The notes below the pieces were generated by a model. It was given only the letters and a program-made list of their open reading frames with translations. It was not told the origin of the DNA and did no database searches. This document shows, piece by piece, positions 25,697 through 39,126 of a stretch of DNA of 64,000 bases. The DNA is from Grammothele lineata (lineage: Eukaryota > Basidiomycota > Agaricomycetes > Polyporales > Polyporaceae). A program made the position numbers and the translations under genes. The stretch lies in the NCBI GenBank assembly GCA_002150815.3, contig NDFF03000137.1, positions 62,001 to 126,000 of the forward strand. The letters run 5' to 3'. The first letter of the stretch is position 1. The number at the start of each line of letters is the position of its first letter.

Positions 25697-26560
25697 GCGT
25701 TAGCTGTTCGTTGAACGCGCATTCAACTGTTTCAAAGGATGGCACAATTCTCTCGCCATCGTGCGACGGGTACGCACCGCGTTGCTTCTCCGCCTCGTCC
25801 GCTGTGTTGCTCCTCTCGACGCCTCCCGCGCTTGTGGGATAAGCTCCCCGACTTCCCCTCCGCGGCCATCTGTACTTCCGACGTTGCCTCAGCACGCCGT
25901 GCTCTTCATTAGTTCTCGCCTGTCGTTTATTGGACAATGGCTCTCCTTCGCTTTGAGTCCTGTGACGGACCCACATCATACTGTCGCATTTGCACACAAA
26001 ACCTCATTGGACGCTGTTATGATCCTACAGTAAATTGTACTTCAACATCCTGATGGACTCGGGGTTCTATTAGTAGTGGTCATAATCTGCTCTCGTTATG
26101 CACCTGTGTATACTCGCACACAATTCTCAAAATACTATGCAACCAATACTCGACTTCGCCGCTTTGGGAATTCGGACTTTCGATTTGGTGATGGGCGCTT
26201 CGAGGCTTGAAGCTTGTTTTCCCTTGGCCACTCCTTGGCTCTACGCGCGATTTGCACACAGTGGGGTATACGTACCTCGACGCCGCATCCTAACCTGACA
26301 GCGTACCAGAGCTCGCTCTCGCCGGGCAAGGCATATCGCGTAAACCCAGATCATGACCACAGTCACGAATCTGTCCGTCTTGACATGATGTGCCCACGCC
26401 GGCCCTTCTCGACATGAGAAGCGTTAAACTAGCAATCCTATATATTCGCAAAGGCCGCTCAACTCGCCTTCGGATCTCCTGTCCAGTGCCGTGATTAAGC
26501 GAGTACATCCTTTGTTCCCCCCTAGCCTTACTGATCCATCGTCTCCTTCAGACCAGCGCA
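25697..26560. other. Intergenic region between F-box genes 1 and 2
   Basis: It holds the 3' flank of gene 1 and the promoter of gene 2 (TATATATT at 26439-26446). I saw no remnant of a fourth F-box copy by eye. Confidence 0.5.
26439..26446 (+). promoter_or_regulatory. TATA box of F-box gene 2
   Basis: TATATATT lies 115-122 bp upstream of the ATG at 26561. Confidence 0.45.
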
Positions 26561-28491
26561 ATGGCCGGAAAACTTCTACAACCTCGCTACGCAGCCGCAC
26601 GGGCTCTCCTAGCGCGCCTCTCGCTAGCGGACACCGAAAATGAGGGCAATACAGCTAAAAACCGCCCTTCCGGTCCAGAGAACCCGCTATATGCCAAACG
26701 AGATATTACGCCGTCCATATGCACACTCCCCAATGACGTACTTCTCCTCATCTTCGCTCAGCTCGAACCTGAGGACCTCCTCATTTGTGCTACGGTATGA
26801 AAACTTATATTAGTCCGTGCCCCTCGTAGGAGGTATCGTTCTAGACTCTCGAGACGCTGACTCTTCTCGTTCTTTTAGGTATGCGCCGAAATGTCGCGTT
26901 GTATCTACGGCAGTGTCTCCCTTCAGTACCGCATTACCCTCGCCACGAACGGCATGCTCGACGGTGCGGCACCCGCGCAAACACCCGAGTCGCCTGCTCC
27001 AGGTGTGAAAGAGCGGCTGCGCATGCTCCGTGAGCACATTGCGCGCCAGCAGCGTGCTGCCCGGGCCATCGCGTCGCAAGGGCGTGCGGCAGCATCGAAC
27101 GTGCAGGTCTTCGTAGCGGGCGACGGGATCGTGTACTGCACGCACAAAGGTGGCTGCTCCGATATCGAAATGTTCCTCCTCCCGTTTGCGACTGGACCCG
27201 GGAGCGTGAGTGGCTCACAGCCCCTATGGTGGGGCCGCTTCACCCTGCCTTGCCTGGCAACCATCGAAGCACTCGACGTATCGCAAGAACTGCTGGTGGT
27301 GTCGCAAAAGAACTCGGACACGCCACAGTCTCCGTGAGTACACCAAGTCCGTCTGAATGCTATATCAAGTCGATACAATCGAGCCGCAGAACCCTCAAAG
27401 TGTACCTGCTCTCCACCAGGACCGGAAATTCCCACCCAGCCTCTGCGCAACCCTGCATCGTTATCGATATTGACCCGGAATGCGACTTTGGCTGTCAAAT
27501 TCGTGGGCGATTCGCGGCCTGCAAGACACGCCGAGTCGATGGTGCGGCTCTCGAAGCGTGGAATTGGAAGACCGGACGAATTGTCTGGGTGAGGCTTTCT
27601 TTATGCCAAGGTGCTCTCGTTTCCCTACTTACCATACTCCAATAGCGTCACGTTCTAATCAGGGAGAAACCTTCGTATACTCTGCTCGACGATAATTTGG
27701 TATTGGTTGCCTACGGCGGCGGCGGTTACCTGCTCGTCTTTCGCTTCGCTCCAGAACTGGATCGCCCAGAAGGAGATCCGTTCGTGCCGACAACGCCGGC
27801 GCTGATCCTGGATATACCGCCTGGGGCGACTGTCTCTACCGTGTACAGCGACTGTAGGAGCCATATCATTCCCCACGCCCCTTTCCGACCCGACCCTGCG
27901 GTAGGCATAGTTGTCATCCGATTGTGGATCCCTTCCCTCAAGCTCTCCCCGGATGCGCTCGACTCCCTCGTCACCTGTCTTGTCCCTGTTAAGACTATAT
28001 ACGATTGCCTTGCGCGGGCCTCTGATCCATATAATGACAGCCGTCTGGCGGGTTGGCGCGACTGGGCCATTTATAAGACGGTCTCACTCAATCTCATGGA
28101 CGTCCTCGTCAACCCATTCCACGCTCCAAACCCCTTCGGATCGCGCTTACCCACCCTCATTCGCGAAAAAGACAGCAGAATATTTGGACACATGGTTGTC
28201 TTTGACCTCAACCCTACGCTCGTTCAGGCAAGACAGCGCGGCTTGCATTGGGGAGGTGATCACGGCTGGGTTACCATGTCAGAAGAGGCGGTTAGCAGGT
28301 TCAAATGCTCGGCCCCAATGGGCGCAAATGCCTCCTACGTCGCCGTGAGTGGGCCCCGTACGTTTTTGCTGTACAAGAGGGGGATTATGGAGTTTGATGG
28401 GCTGGTATTTCCAGTGAGTGCATTACGCGGTTCCCGCCTTCATCGGATTACCGTAGACTAAGGAGCACGATTAACATTGTAGACATCCTAG
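26561..28491 (+). CDS. F-box-type protein 2 of a tandem array
   Basis: The F-box is SICTLPNDVLLLIFAQL followed by EPEDLLICATVC (about residues 49-80). After the intron at about 26797-26878 the protein continues CAEMSRCIYGSVSLQYR, matching the sister genes. The body shares LQYRITLATNGM, IVYCTHKGG, IEALDVSQELLVVSQ and EAWNWKTGRIVW. After the third intron (27588-27645) comes RHVLIREKPSYTLLDD, then PFGSRLPTLIREKD and MVVFDLNPTL. The last intron starts after GLVFP at about 28412, and the final exon is only TS plus a stop at 28489-28491, as in gene 1. Sequence identity to genes 1 and 3 is modest by eye, so the duplications are old or the genes evolve fast. Substrate and Skp1 binding are not shown. 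Confidence 0.8.
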
Positions 28492-28669
28492 TGGAACATA
28501 AAAAAGCTGATTGGGCTGTCCAGGTTGTCTTCGGCGACCAACACCGCTTTAGGACAAGGCGCAGCATCGTCGACGTGGTCTATCAGGACTGAGCGGATGG
28601 GCGCTCATTGTCAGTGTCAGCCACGTTGCTAGCCGTCGTATCCCAGCCTCGTGCCTGTTCCCGTAATGG

Positions 28670-28677
28670 TATATAAA
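28670..28677 (+). promoter_or_regulatory. TATA box of F-box gene 3
   Basis: TATATAAA lies about 101 bp upstream of the ATG at 28778. It is the clearest TATA element in the window. Confidence 0.6.
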
Positions 28678-28777
28678 TCACTCTTCTCATGCCCATCGCC
28701 ATCCCCGTCAGCCCTTCAACTTTCAGCCACACGACCGTCTTGAAGTTACTAAACATTCATAATCGATTACAAAGGTC

Positions 28778-30702
28778 ATGTTCGGACGACTTCGCCCGTT
28801 TCAGGCAGCACAGTTCCTCCTTGAACGCTTTCAATCGTCGTCTGGCACTTCTCCGGCGTTTCGGTCGCTTGTGACTGTGGAACAGCCTATATCGTCTGTT
28901 GTATGCCGGCTTTCCGAGGATTTATTCTATCTCATATTTGCCATGCTCGACCCAGAAGATCTCATGACGTGCGCACAGGTCGGAGTCACGCATTCCTACA
29001 ATCATTATATAGTCTGCTCATCGCCAATATGCCATTCCCTGCAGGTATGCCGCATACTATCGCACCTGGTGCGAAACGATCTGCGGTCCCAGTATCGGAT
29101 AGAGCTCGCCATCAGCGGTATGGTGGACGGTACACAAGTGGATATGCCTCTCACGGAGAAGCTCGACAAACTGCGAGACTACCGGAAACGATCACGCGCT
29201 TGCCCTACGCTTCTTACTTCAGACCTACGCGGGGCCACCAGTTCACAAGTTCAAGTGATGGTCAGTGACGGCGCGCTCATCCATTGTGTCCGCAAACTTG
29301 AAGGCTACGATGTCGACATACGTCCGGCGGACGGCTCTGCACCGAGACAATTCGTCATCTCGTCGGACAATACGTTTCATGTTGAAGCCGCGGACCTATC
29401 CCAGGAACTTCTCATCGCTTCCGAGCGCGCTGAACGTAGCTCGTATGCATGATCTCACTTACACTCTATGGTTCCACAACTGACTAGTTTTCGGACATTG
29501 CAGTGAACTAAAAATACATATCATGTCTGCCAAGTCATGCCACGTTCACCCGGAAGCGAAGGTCTCGGTGTTGACTCTTATCGGTGACCCATTCTTTCCT
29601 CAGATCAGGCAGACGCAACCTCTGGCGATGCAAATCCATGGGCAATACATAGCATGGAAGATTCGACAACAAGGATCTCCTTCCGTAGAGGTTGAAGTTT
29701 GGGACTGGAAAGCTGGCGTCCAAGTTTGGGTGAGATCAGCAACTGACATTGGACCGCAATGCAAATGACTCAGTATACTTATCCAAATAGCGTCACTCTT
29801 TCGGGAAATACGTATCATTCGTGTTCCTCGACGAGTCGCATCTGCTCGTAACGGCTCATCTACAAGAGAACCTCGAGATTTATCACATTCCTGGATCGTC
29901 GTCTCAGCCAGAGCTCCACGCCGATGCCGATGCCGATCCTCTCCTAGTTCTTGAGCTCCCTCTTGGAGCGTTCCGCTGCTGGGTACACCAAGACGACCGG
30001 CATCGCGTTCACACCTCCGCACCCGATTCTCGGGCTCCCTTCCACCCCGACCCTATGCGTGCGCTCACAGCGATCCGATTCTCAATCTACGTCCCCGACC
30101 TCTCCTCCACGATCCTCCTTGTACCCGGCGCGACCTTTCGGGCACACATCGATGCGGCGCACGCCGCCAACCCATCCGCGGATGGCGAACGGCGCCGCGT
30201 TTTCTGGCACGAGTGGGGGCCCGAGGGTAGCTTGTTGCTCGACGTGGCCGGGGCTGACGACGTTTCGCGCCCCGCGTTCGGCAGCCCGTGCGGGACGCGC
30301 TTCCCCGTTCTCGTGCATGAAAAACGCGACAAGACTGCAGCGCGCGTGGTCATATTTGATCTCAATCCGCGGGCGATACGGACGGGGCAGGGTAGCGCTG
30401 CTACTACCCGGGGGACGGCGGGCGAAGATCGCTTGGTGCCTTTGAAGGATTTGAGCGGCTTCCAAGTGCGGTCCCCTCGCGCGACCGTACCGCATGTCGC
30501 CTACAACGGACCACGCTTGACGTTCCCAGAGGGCCACAAGCCGACGATCGTCGCGATGACGCAGACCGGCTTCACGATCCTGGTGAGCTCATTCAATATC
30601 GCCTATGGCTGTTCAGCGCTAGAGCTGACAACATCGCAGCATGAGTGGTGCCCGCCTTATCAGGAAAAGGTTGGATTTGGATACCAAATGTTCTCTTCAT
30701 GA
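28778..30702 (+). CDS. F-box-type protein 3 of a tandem array
   Basis: The F-box is SVVCRLSEDLFYLIFAML then DPEDLMTCAQVC (about residues 38-68). The first intron (about 28979-29043) again falls just before the VCR motif. Downstream are LRSQYRIELAISGM, ALIHCVRKLEG, VEAADLSQELLIAS and EVEVWDWKAGVQVW, followed by an intron and RHSFGKYVSFVFLDESHLLVTAH. Later come PCGTRFPVLVHEK and RVVIFDLNPR. The short DADADADP run is a small repeat. Unlike its sisters, the last exon here is longer (HEWCPPYQEKVGFGYQMFSS, stop at 30702), so the C-terminal exon has been gained or the sisters lost it. The gene converges on HOOK with about 226 bp between stops. Confidence 0.8.
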
Positions 30703-30928
30703 TACCGTTGCTTGTGACAGGCTAGATTATCCTTAAAACTGCGTGTTGTGAAACTTACAAGCGACGTAACCAACCAAGCTGGGTGTACATGTGTAGTGCA
30801 ATGTTTGATATAGGAGGTATCCAGTAGTGTAAAAGTAGAAACGAGAGTGATGTGCTCCTCTATCGCCGAAGCATGGGTCCCAACTAAGGGGGCGCACCCG
30901 TCAGAGTCACATTCAGCGGGGCAAGCAA

Positions 30929-33900
30929 TCAGGATACGCTTACATTCTGCCGTTGTTGCTTGAGCCAGCTTGTGGGTTCTGGCCGACTCTGCTGTTTGGC
31001 GTATCCAAGCTGATCTCGTGCTGTACGCATGCCTTGGCTGTGAATAATGCTGAGCATAAGCGTGGTTTCTCGGCGGTATCGGTTGATGGCCTCCGCGTTG
31101 AGCCTCTACGGAAAGAAGCGTCAGCATGAGCAACTCGCATTGGGTGCGTACAATTCCACCAACCTTCTGGCGAGCAATGTCCTCTTCCAGGATCTTGATT
31201 TGCGAACGGAAGCTGTTTTCGGCTTCGTCGAAAGCCCCCTGTGACGGGTTCAGATAATATGCGGAGAAGACGCCAACAGTCTCGCTTACCGAAGGGATGG
31301 CGCCTGCGTTCTTCGCATGCTCCTCCTTGAACAGCTTGTCCTGCTGCTTGATGAACTGCAACGCAAGTCGTCGTCAACGAAATGTACTGCGACATCTTGG
31401 CCGTACTTACAGCCTTTGCCTTGGTAAGCTTCTCCTGAGCAGTCTTGTACTGTTCTTTGAGGCTGATATTGTCTTCGTGCAGCGTGAGCATCTTTTGCCT
31501 GACATCTTCGGGTACATCCTTGCCGGACAGCGATGCACGGAGATCGCTGAACAATGCCATTAGCCGGTGAAGTACGCACTGTAGGACCAAGTAAACACAC
31601 CCAATAGCACGCTCGCGCTGGAGCATCCGGTCTCGCTGATCGATGCCCTCGCTCTGAAGGTTGACCTTCTCAAGTAGCAGCCCGTTGATTTGTTCGAGTT
31701 GCATCTTGTTCTTGTCTGAGAGCTCCTTGACCTGATTGCGCAGGCGCTCCACCTCAGCTTCAAGCTCCACCTTGTCCTCGTTGACTGATTCGCGCAACGT
31801 CTTGAGGATATCGAGCTGATCGCGGTTGACCAGGGTCACTGCAAGCTCCCGGGTCAGCTGTTGAACGGCAAGCGGCATTGACGGATCACATACGATCCGA
31901 CTTGGCGATGGTGAGCTCTTTGGACATCGTCTCAAACTTCACTTCGAGCTCGGTATGTTCATTTCTGAGCTTGTCAAGTTCATCGACTGTCTCATTCAGA
32001 CGTTGGCGGAGGGCGATCGCGGCTTCCGCTCTATAAACGGGATCAACCATAAGATATAATGCAACTTGAGACAATTACTGACCCATCGCCCATGGATTTG
32101 CCACTGCGAATCTCCTCGAGGTTGCTCTGCAGCACGAGCTTCTCTCGATGCGCAGTGAGGTAGTCGGCTTCGTAGCGCGCCTTCATGCGGTTCGCATCCT
32201 CAAGCAGGTTCTCCAATACGAGCACGCGGCTCGCGTCTGCCTCGTTCTTGCGCACCGCCTCAAGCTCGCGCTGCAACCTCCTCACCTGCAGCTTCAGGTC
32301 CGTCATCGTTGTGCCCGCGATCGCGGAATCGAGCTCCTCCCCGAGCCCCGCGACGTCCTCGTCCAATGGCGCGTCGCCCGTGCCGAGCAGCTCGGCCTCT
32401 GTGAATTCGGACATGTTGCCGGTAGCTGCGCCGTCCTCGGCAGGGCGGGTGCGCGAGGCAGCGACGGGTCGTTGAGAGGTGAGCTCCAGTTCGCGGACGC
32501 GTTCTTGATAGAGCTCAAGGGTCTCCGAGTCCTTCGCGCGCTCTTCTTGTGTGACCTTGAGCTTGGTCTTGGTCTGGTCGAGCTCAAACTTCAACGAGTC
32601 AATCTCCTTCCTGTGGGAGGATGCCTTGGTCTCGAGCTCTGCGATCTGGGACTTGTAGGATTCCATAAGCGGCTTGAACGCAGCAACTTTGCGGTATTCC
32701 TCTTCCAGGGCTGCGTTCTTGTCTACGAGATCTGCATTTTGCTTCTCCAAACCCTGGGAGACTGATGTGAGGCACGGAATGGAGCGCGAACAACACAACG
32801 GCGAACCTTGACTTGTTGCCGCATATCAGCAGCCTCCTGCAGCTTCTTCTTGTACTTCTCCATAACGTTCTCCGTCTTCTGCAATTTATCTGCAGCATGT
32901 CGGTATCTGGCCATCATGTGAATATAGACTGCATGGCGAAGGTAGTAGGATAATGTACTCGTCAAGCTGGTCCTTGAGGCGGATCGCCTCGTCTGCTCTT
33001 CCTTGCAACTCATCAACCTTCCGCGTCAGATCAGTGACCAGCGCTGTCTGCTTGTCCAGTTCCGATTCCGCCACTGCTAGGTTGTCTTCGCTCTTCTGAC
33101 TAGAGTCCTCCTTCAGTATCAATTCGAGAATGTCACAAAAATGTTCTCAAGCTCACAGGTCCGCCCGTAGTCGGTCAATCTCCCCACGAAGCATAGCATC
33201 TCCACGAGTATCCACACGTTTGCTATCCGCTTCTCGCTGAGCTTGCCGCAACTGTGAAATCGCGTCGTCTTTCTCCGAGACTACATCATCGTAATTTGTT
33301 TGCAACGTCCGGTGCTCCTCCAGGAGCGTCTGGTATACTTTCTCCAGAGTCTCCTTCTCCGACAGTATCCTACTCCGTTCTGACTGGATCTGGTAGTAAT
33401 GGTCGTCCCTGTCACGGGCCAGACGTCAACAAATGCATCCGGCTGACAGGTGAGACAGGCGCACTCGGTCATGCTCACTTCCACTCCAGCATCTGCAGAA
33501 CTCCTCGCTTTCGCCATGATCTGTGCAACGCCGCGTGTTGGGAGCATGCACATAAGCGTTAGCCGAGCGTACGCACCTGCTCGATGACCCGCATGAGGGA
33601 ATGCTGCTCTGACTCCGTCAACTTCTGTATCCGCTCGATGATCTCCTTGTTGTTCTCGCATTGCACGGCAATGGCAATGGTCAGGCGGCACATAATGAGG
33701 GTAGCATTGACGTTATAGTCCTTGGCAATGGCCTGCAAGTCGGGTACTTCCAAAGCAGTTGTCGGTTGATGCAACACCTCCGAGAAGTACTGTGTCATCA
33801 GTCTGTATAGCTTCTTGAGAGCACTGAACCTCAAGACCCAGTTGTCCGAGGGCTGCGCTGAGGGCCGCCCGGGCTGGCGGAAGTACTCCGCGTCGCTGAG

Positions 33901-34086
33901 AGACGAAGGATTAGTCTCTGGTCAATGAAATGAAGGGCCTGAGAGAATTTACACGATGGATAGGATCTCAAACAGCGCGGCGCCATCTGAAAGGTCACCA
34001 ATAGAAGTGACTGGGCGAGGGAGGTCGAAAGTAGCGAAGAACGAGAAGAAAGCGTTGAGCTCCTTCTTCTGGGAGTCGACGGACAT
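30929..34086 (-). CDS. HOOK: HOOK protein, dynein-cargo adaptor
   Basis: Hook proteins connect early endosomes and other cargo to cytoplasmic dynein. The N-terminal globular HOOK domain starts MSVDSQKKELNAFFSFFATF, with SDNWVLRFSALKKLYRLMTQYF and ALEVPDLQAIAKDYN (exons about 34086-33559). The rest is a long coiled coil spread over many exons, including ELQGRADEAIRLKDQLDEYRHAAD, KMQKTEN-like and QVKGLEKQNADLVDKN, and then HREKLVLQSNLEEIRSG. The C-terminal cargo-binding region is seen after an intron at about 31116-31176. It reads RLNAEAINRYRRETTLMLS then TSWLKQQRQNVSVS, with the stop at 30929-30931. ORFs on the opposite strand here (32148-32765) are artefacts of the high GC content. Length and order agree with fungal Hook1. 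HOOK starts 326 bp from the RtcA gene on the other strand, so they may share a promoter. Confidence 0.92.
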
Positions 34087-35697
<1,611 letters not shown>

Positions 35698-36778
35698 TGT
35701 ATATCCACCCCCTTCTGGTCATAATGCGTCTAGACGGGCTAAATTTTGACGAATCCATCGACTTCGACTTCGTCGAGCGCGTCTCCCGGGGCGCTCTCAA
35801 GGCACCGACTAGCGCACACACTTTTGGAGGCCTTCTAATCGCGCGCGCCCAAACCGGCCGTACCTTCATCCCGCGCGGCGCCGACGTCGAGATACCGGTC
35901 CCGCGAGCCGTTCCTTAGGCCTTAGACGTTAGGCCTTGAGCGCGACAGGGGCCAGGCGTCCGCAATCTGACTCCTCCGGCCCCGCGCGGGGAGGAGGTCG
36001 GACCCGCCCGTCTCCATATCTGTATCTCGATCAAGTGCCATGGCCGTGCAGCGCCCCTAGGTCTCACCGCGCGCGCGTACAGATGAGAGGGGTTCGCGTG
36101 TCGATCGCTTATCGTGCGTGGGGCGTGTCGGACCCTCGGGGACCTACAGGTGCCTACAAGTTCCATCCCGCAACCGAAATGCTGCGCGCGCCTGTCATGG
36201 GCGTTTAAGAGCTCTCGGAGTCGCTAGGCACCCTCGGTGCCTTGCGTTTGTCTTTCTCTATCTGACCAGTTCAGACCTCGATAGTCCCGGATTACGGGCC
36301 ATGTTGAAGGCTTGACCGGTCACACCCGATTCCTGAACGAACGATTCACTCCCGGCGATGCAGGTTTCTTCGGTGCGATGCTATTAGTACTCGTACAACC
36401 ACTCCTTCCAACTAAACAGAACCCAAGAGACAACAAACCAAACCAAACCGCCCGCTTCCTTCGCACTATCCTATCCAAAAAATGCCGAGAAAAGTGAAAG
36501 TACACAACCGCACCGGCCGAAGGGGGAGAGAGTGAAGGAGGGCGAGACGGCCGACGCGCCCAGTGGGAAGGATTAGGAGCCTCGCGCGGAACAGTCCAGC
36601 GTACGACGGCCGAGAAGTAGACGGGGAGGGGGGGAGGGAGGTAGGGCAGCCGCGCGCAGCCAAGGAGAGGGGACGGTGGTGGTGGATGGGACGAAGCAGC
36701 ATACAGGGACGATAGTGTGGTGCGTGAGGGCGTGCATGACGTGAGACCGTAACGAGCGCAGACATTGCAAAAGTACGG
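35698..36778. other. Convergent intergenic region after RtcA and the GH13 gene
   Basis: The 1.1-kb space holds the 3' flanks of two converging genes. A 64-residue frame from 35724 to 35918 (MRLDGLNFDESIDF …) lies just after RtcA, but I see no family match and no splice that ties it to RtcA. It may be chance in GC-rich DNA. A low-complexity tract of G/A-rich sequence runs 36530-36720. Confidence 0.45.
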
Positions 36779-39126
36779 CTACAATGCCATGCCAACGAAG
36801 GCCATGAGCGCACCTGCAGCTAGCGCAACAGGCGCGGCGAGCTGAGGGAGTGCTCGTGGCGCTGCGTTATCCTGCGACTGCGCGCCCGTCTGCGAAGTGC
36901 TAATAGAGAGGTCGTGCCCGCAGAAGCCGGACCCGGCGAGCGCGTCGTCGGGAAGGAGGATGACGGGGACGCCACCAGCAGCATAGTCTATGATGATGCT
37001 CCCGTTGCTGCCAACGGCGTACTGCTTGCAACTCAGGATGCTGTGGCGTTCGTCAGTCAGGAAAAATCATGAGGAGACCGCAAGCACAGGCGACTCACTC
37101 TGTCGTTGACACGCTGTTCTTCAGCGGCGTGTTCGCAGAGACGCTGGCGTTTTTGGGCTGTAGAGCTGTTGTCAACCTGGGAGAAAACTACACAGCTTTC
37201 AGAGCACTCACAGGCGAACCGACATTGGTCAAGATCGTGATGATGTCGCCCTTGGTGAAGACGATGCCGACATCATTGTGGCCGAGTACCTCCATCGGTG
37301 TCGTGACCCATGACGATGTGGTGTTGATCATGAAGTTGCGGAGCTTTATGTGACGCTTGAGCTTTGGAAGAACTAATCTCGGTTATGAAACGTACCTGGT
37401 TGAGCTTCGACATCATGTTGTAGGTCGTGGTGTTCGCATAGTTGGAAGGCCAGAGAGGCTCACGGTTCATCTGGTGGGCTCAGTGTAAGCTTCCGCTGCG
37501 TCGATATATCGTACTGAACGCACCGGATCAGCATTCCCGTTGAACCCCTGCTCTTGTCCGTAGTAAACGATAGGAATACTGTTGGAATATTGAGCACTTT
37601 TGAATCGCTGCGCATACTGATACGACCCACCCATCGGACATGAAGTTAAATATCATGGCGTTCCACAAGCTTTGAGGGTCGACGGAGATGCTAGGCCAAC
37701 GGGGGACATCTTGACACTCCAGGAAGTTACCAAGAAGGGTGGGGTCCTAACAGGAAGACGGTCAGCGCGCAAAGTCTGGGTGCATATAGACGAGGAATCC
37801 ATTACCGCCGACTTCTCCTTGACTTGACCGACGATATCCACGAGCGCGCTCATGTTCTGCGTACCCGGGATAGCGAACGCGCTGACCAGGGCGTTGTAGA
37901 TCGGGTAGTTCAAGATGGAGTCCATGGCCTGCTTGCCTTGCCACGCGAGGGCTTGGCTGAGCGCCTAGTCAGCGGAGAACTCGCGCCAAGACGTCCCGTA
38001 TTCGCTCACCCAGGATCCGCGTCGAAAACTTCACCGATGCAGAACACGCCGGCTGCTTCACAGAAGGTGGGCCAGAAGTCCATGTTCACGTGCCTAGACG
38101 CCGCTCAATGTCAACGGTATTTTTAGCATGAACCGTATCACTTACTTCGCCGCTACGGGTACAGTAATGGGCGAACCAGTGAGCTAAAGTCAGGCGCCAC
38201 CGTGCTTCGGAGATGGATAGAAATCTTACCGTCGATACGGAGACCGTCAATGTTGAATGTGCTGACCAGTGATTTGATCCAGGAAGTATATGCTGAGACG
38301 ACGTCTGGGTCCTGCGTGTTGACATCGGGAAGGGTAACGTTCAGGTCGCCAAGCCAGCAGTTCTGCTCGCTGGTCGAGTTCCCCCACTGGATGGGGCAAT
38401 ACGGGTGGTACTGCGACTGTTCGAGAGCAATGCGTAAAATTAGGACGGAATTGGGGTGGAGGGCCGGAGAAAGCTCGCCTGGTCCTTGAACATGTATGTG
38501 GAGAGGTCAGGCTTCGTAGAAGTGGCCATCACGTTGTTCACCACGACGTCAACCATGAGGTACCTTGGCGGTCAAGTGATCATCAATTCCTGTGGGCGGG
38601 TGAGAAAGGATGCTCAACACGTACATGCCACGCCTGTGCAGCTCGTCCGAGAGGGCTTTGAGGTCGTCGGCCGTCCCGAACTTTGAGTTGAGCTTGGTGG
38701 CATCCGCAATCCAGTAACCGTGGTAGGGGTCGCCGTACGCAGTGCGAGGACCCTCGTAGTTCTGAGAGACAGGGCTGATCCAGACTGCACAGAAAAAAGT
38801 ACGTTCAATACGAATGCTAGCGGCTGGACGGACATGTACGCACTAGCGGTGAAACCTGCATTCTGGATGTAGTCGAGGTTGTCCTTGATGGTGTTCCAGG
38901 TACCGCCGCACCAGGTCTGGTTGGCAGGGTCGCACGCGTCGGTGGCTGCGCCCTTGGGCAGGGCGTAGCGGTCGGTAATAACCCTGGGCGCGCGTTCACG
39001 GAAGTTGAAGCAGACAGAGGAAAACGAAACTCACTGGTATATAGAACGCTTCCTCCAATCCTCCGCGGTAGCAGCATAGACGGCGGAAAAGAAGGAGAGG
39101 GCGAGGAGGGAGCGGAGGAGCTGCAT
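36779..39126 (-). CDS. GPI-anchored GH13 alpha-amylase-family enzyme, likely alpha-glucanotransferase-type
   Basis: A secreted GH13 protein with a signal peptide ([18 protein letters not shown]) and many short exons. Order of landmarks: [45 protein letters not shown]; region [13 protein letters not shown] (38533-38553); region [11 protein letters not shown], spliced through a 7-nt exon to AAKHVNMDFW; region [15 protein letters not shown]; region [11 protein letters not shown] (near 37711); and [18 protein letters not shown]. The catalytic Asp, Glu and Asp are present. Two conserved histidines are replaced: the NH of region I is NN, and the NHD of region IV is CQD. Those changes are what I recall for fungal GPI-anchored alpha-glucanotransferases (AgtA/AgtB), not true amylases. 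The C-terminus ends in a Ser-rich stretch and a hydrophobic tail ([15 protein letters not shown]), as for a GPI signal. The stop is at 36779-36781. Wall alpha-glucan work is inferred from that. Confidence 0.88.
38146..38152 (-). other. 7-nt micro-exon in the GH13 gene
   Basis: The gene reads IDG at the end of one exon (last base 38230) and needs AAKHVNMDFW next. Only CGGCGAA at 38146-38152 supplies the missing codons (G|CG GCG AA|G). It is flanked by CCCGTAG upstream and GTAAGT downstream, and the next exon starts at 38093 after GTCTAG. The introns are 77 and 52 nt. The result restores the region II sequence expected for the family. Confidence 0.7.

Noticed and set aside
32148..32765. 205-residue plus-strand frame inside HOOK
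   Set aside because: The other strand encodes a known HOOK coiled coil with consistent exons; this is its shadow.
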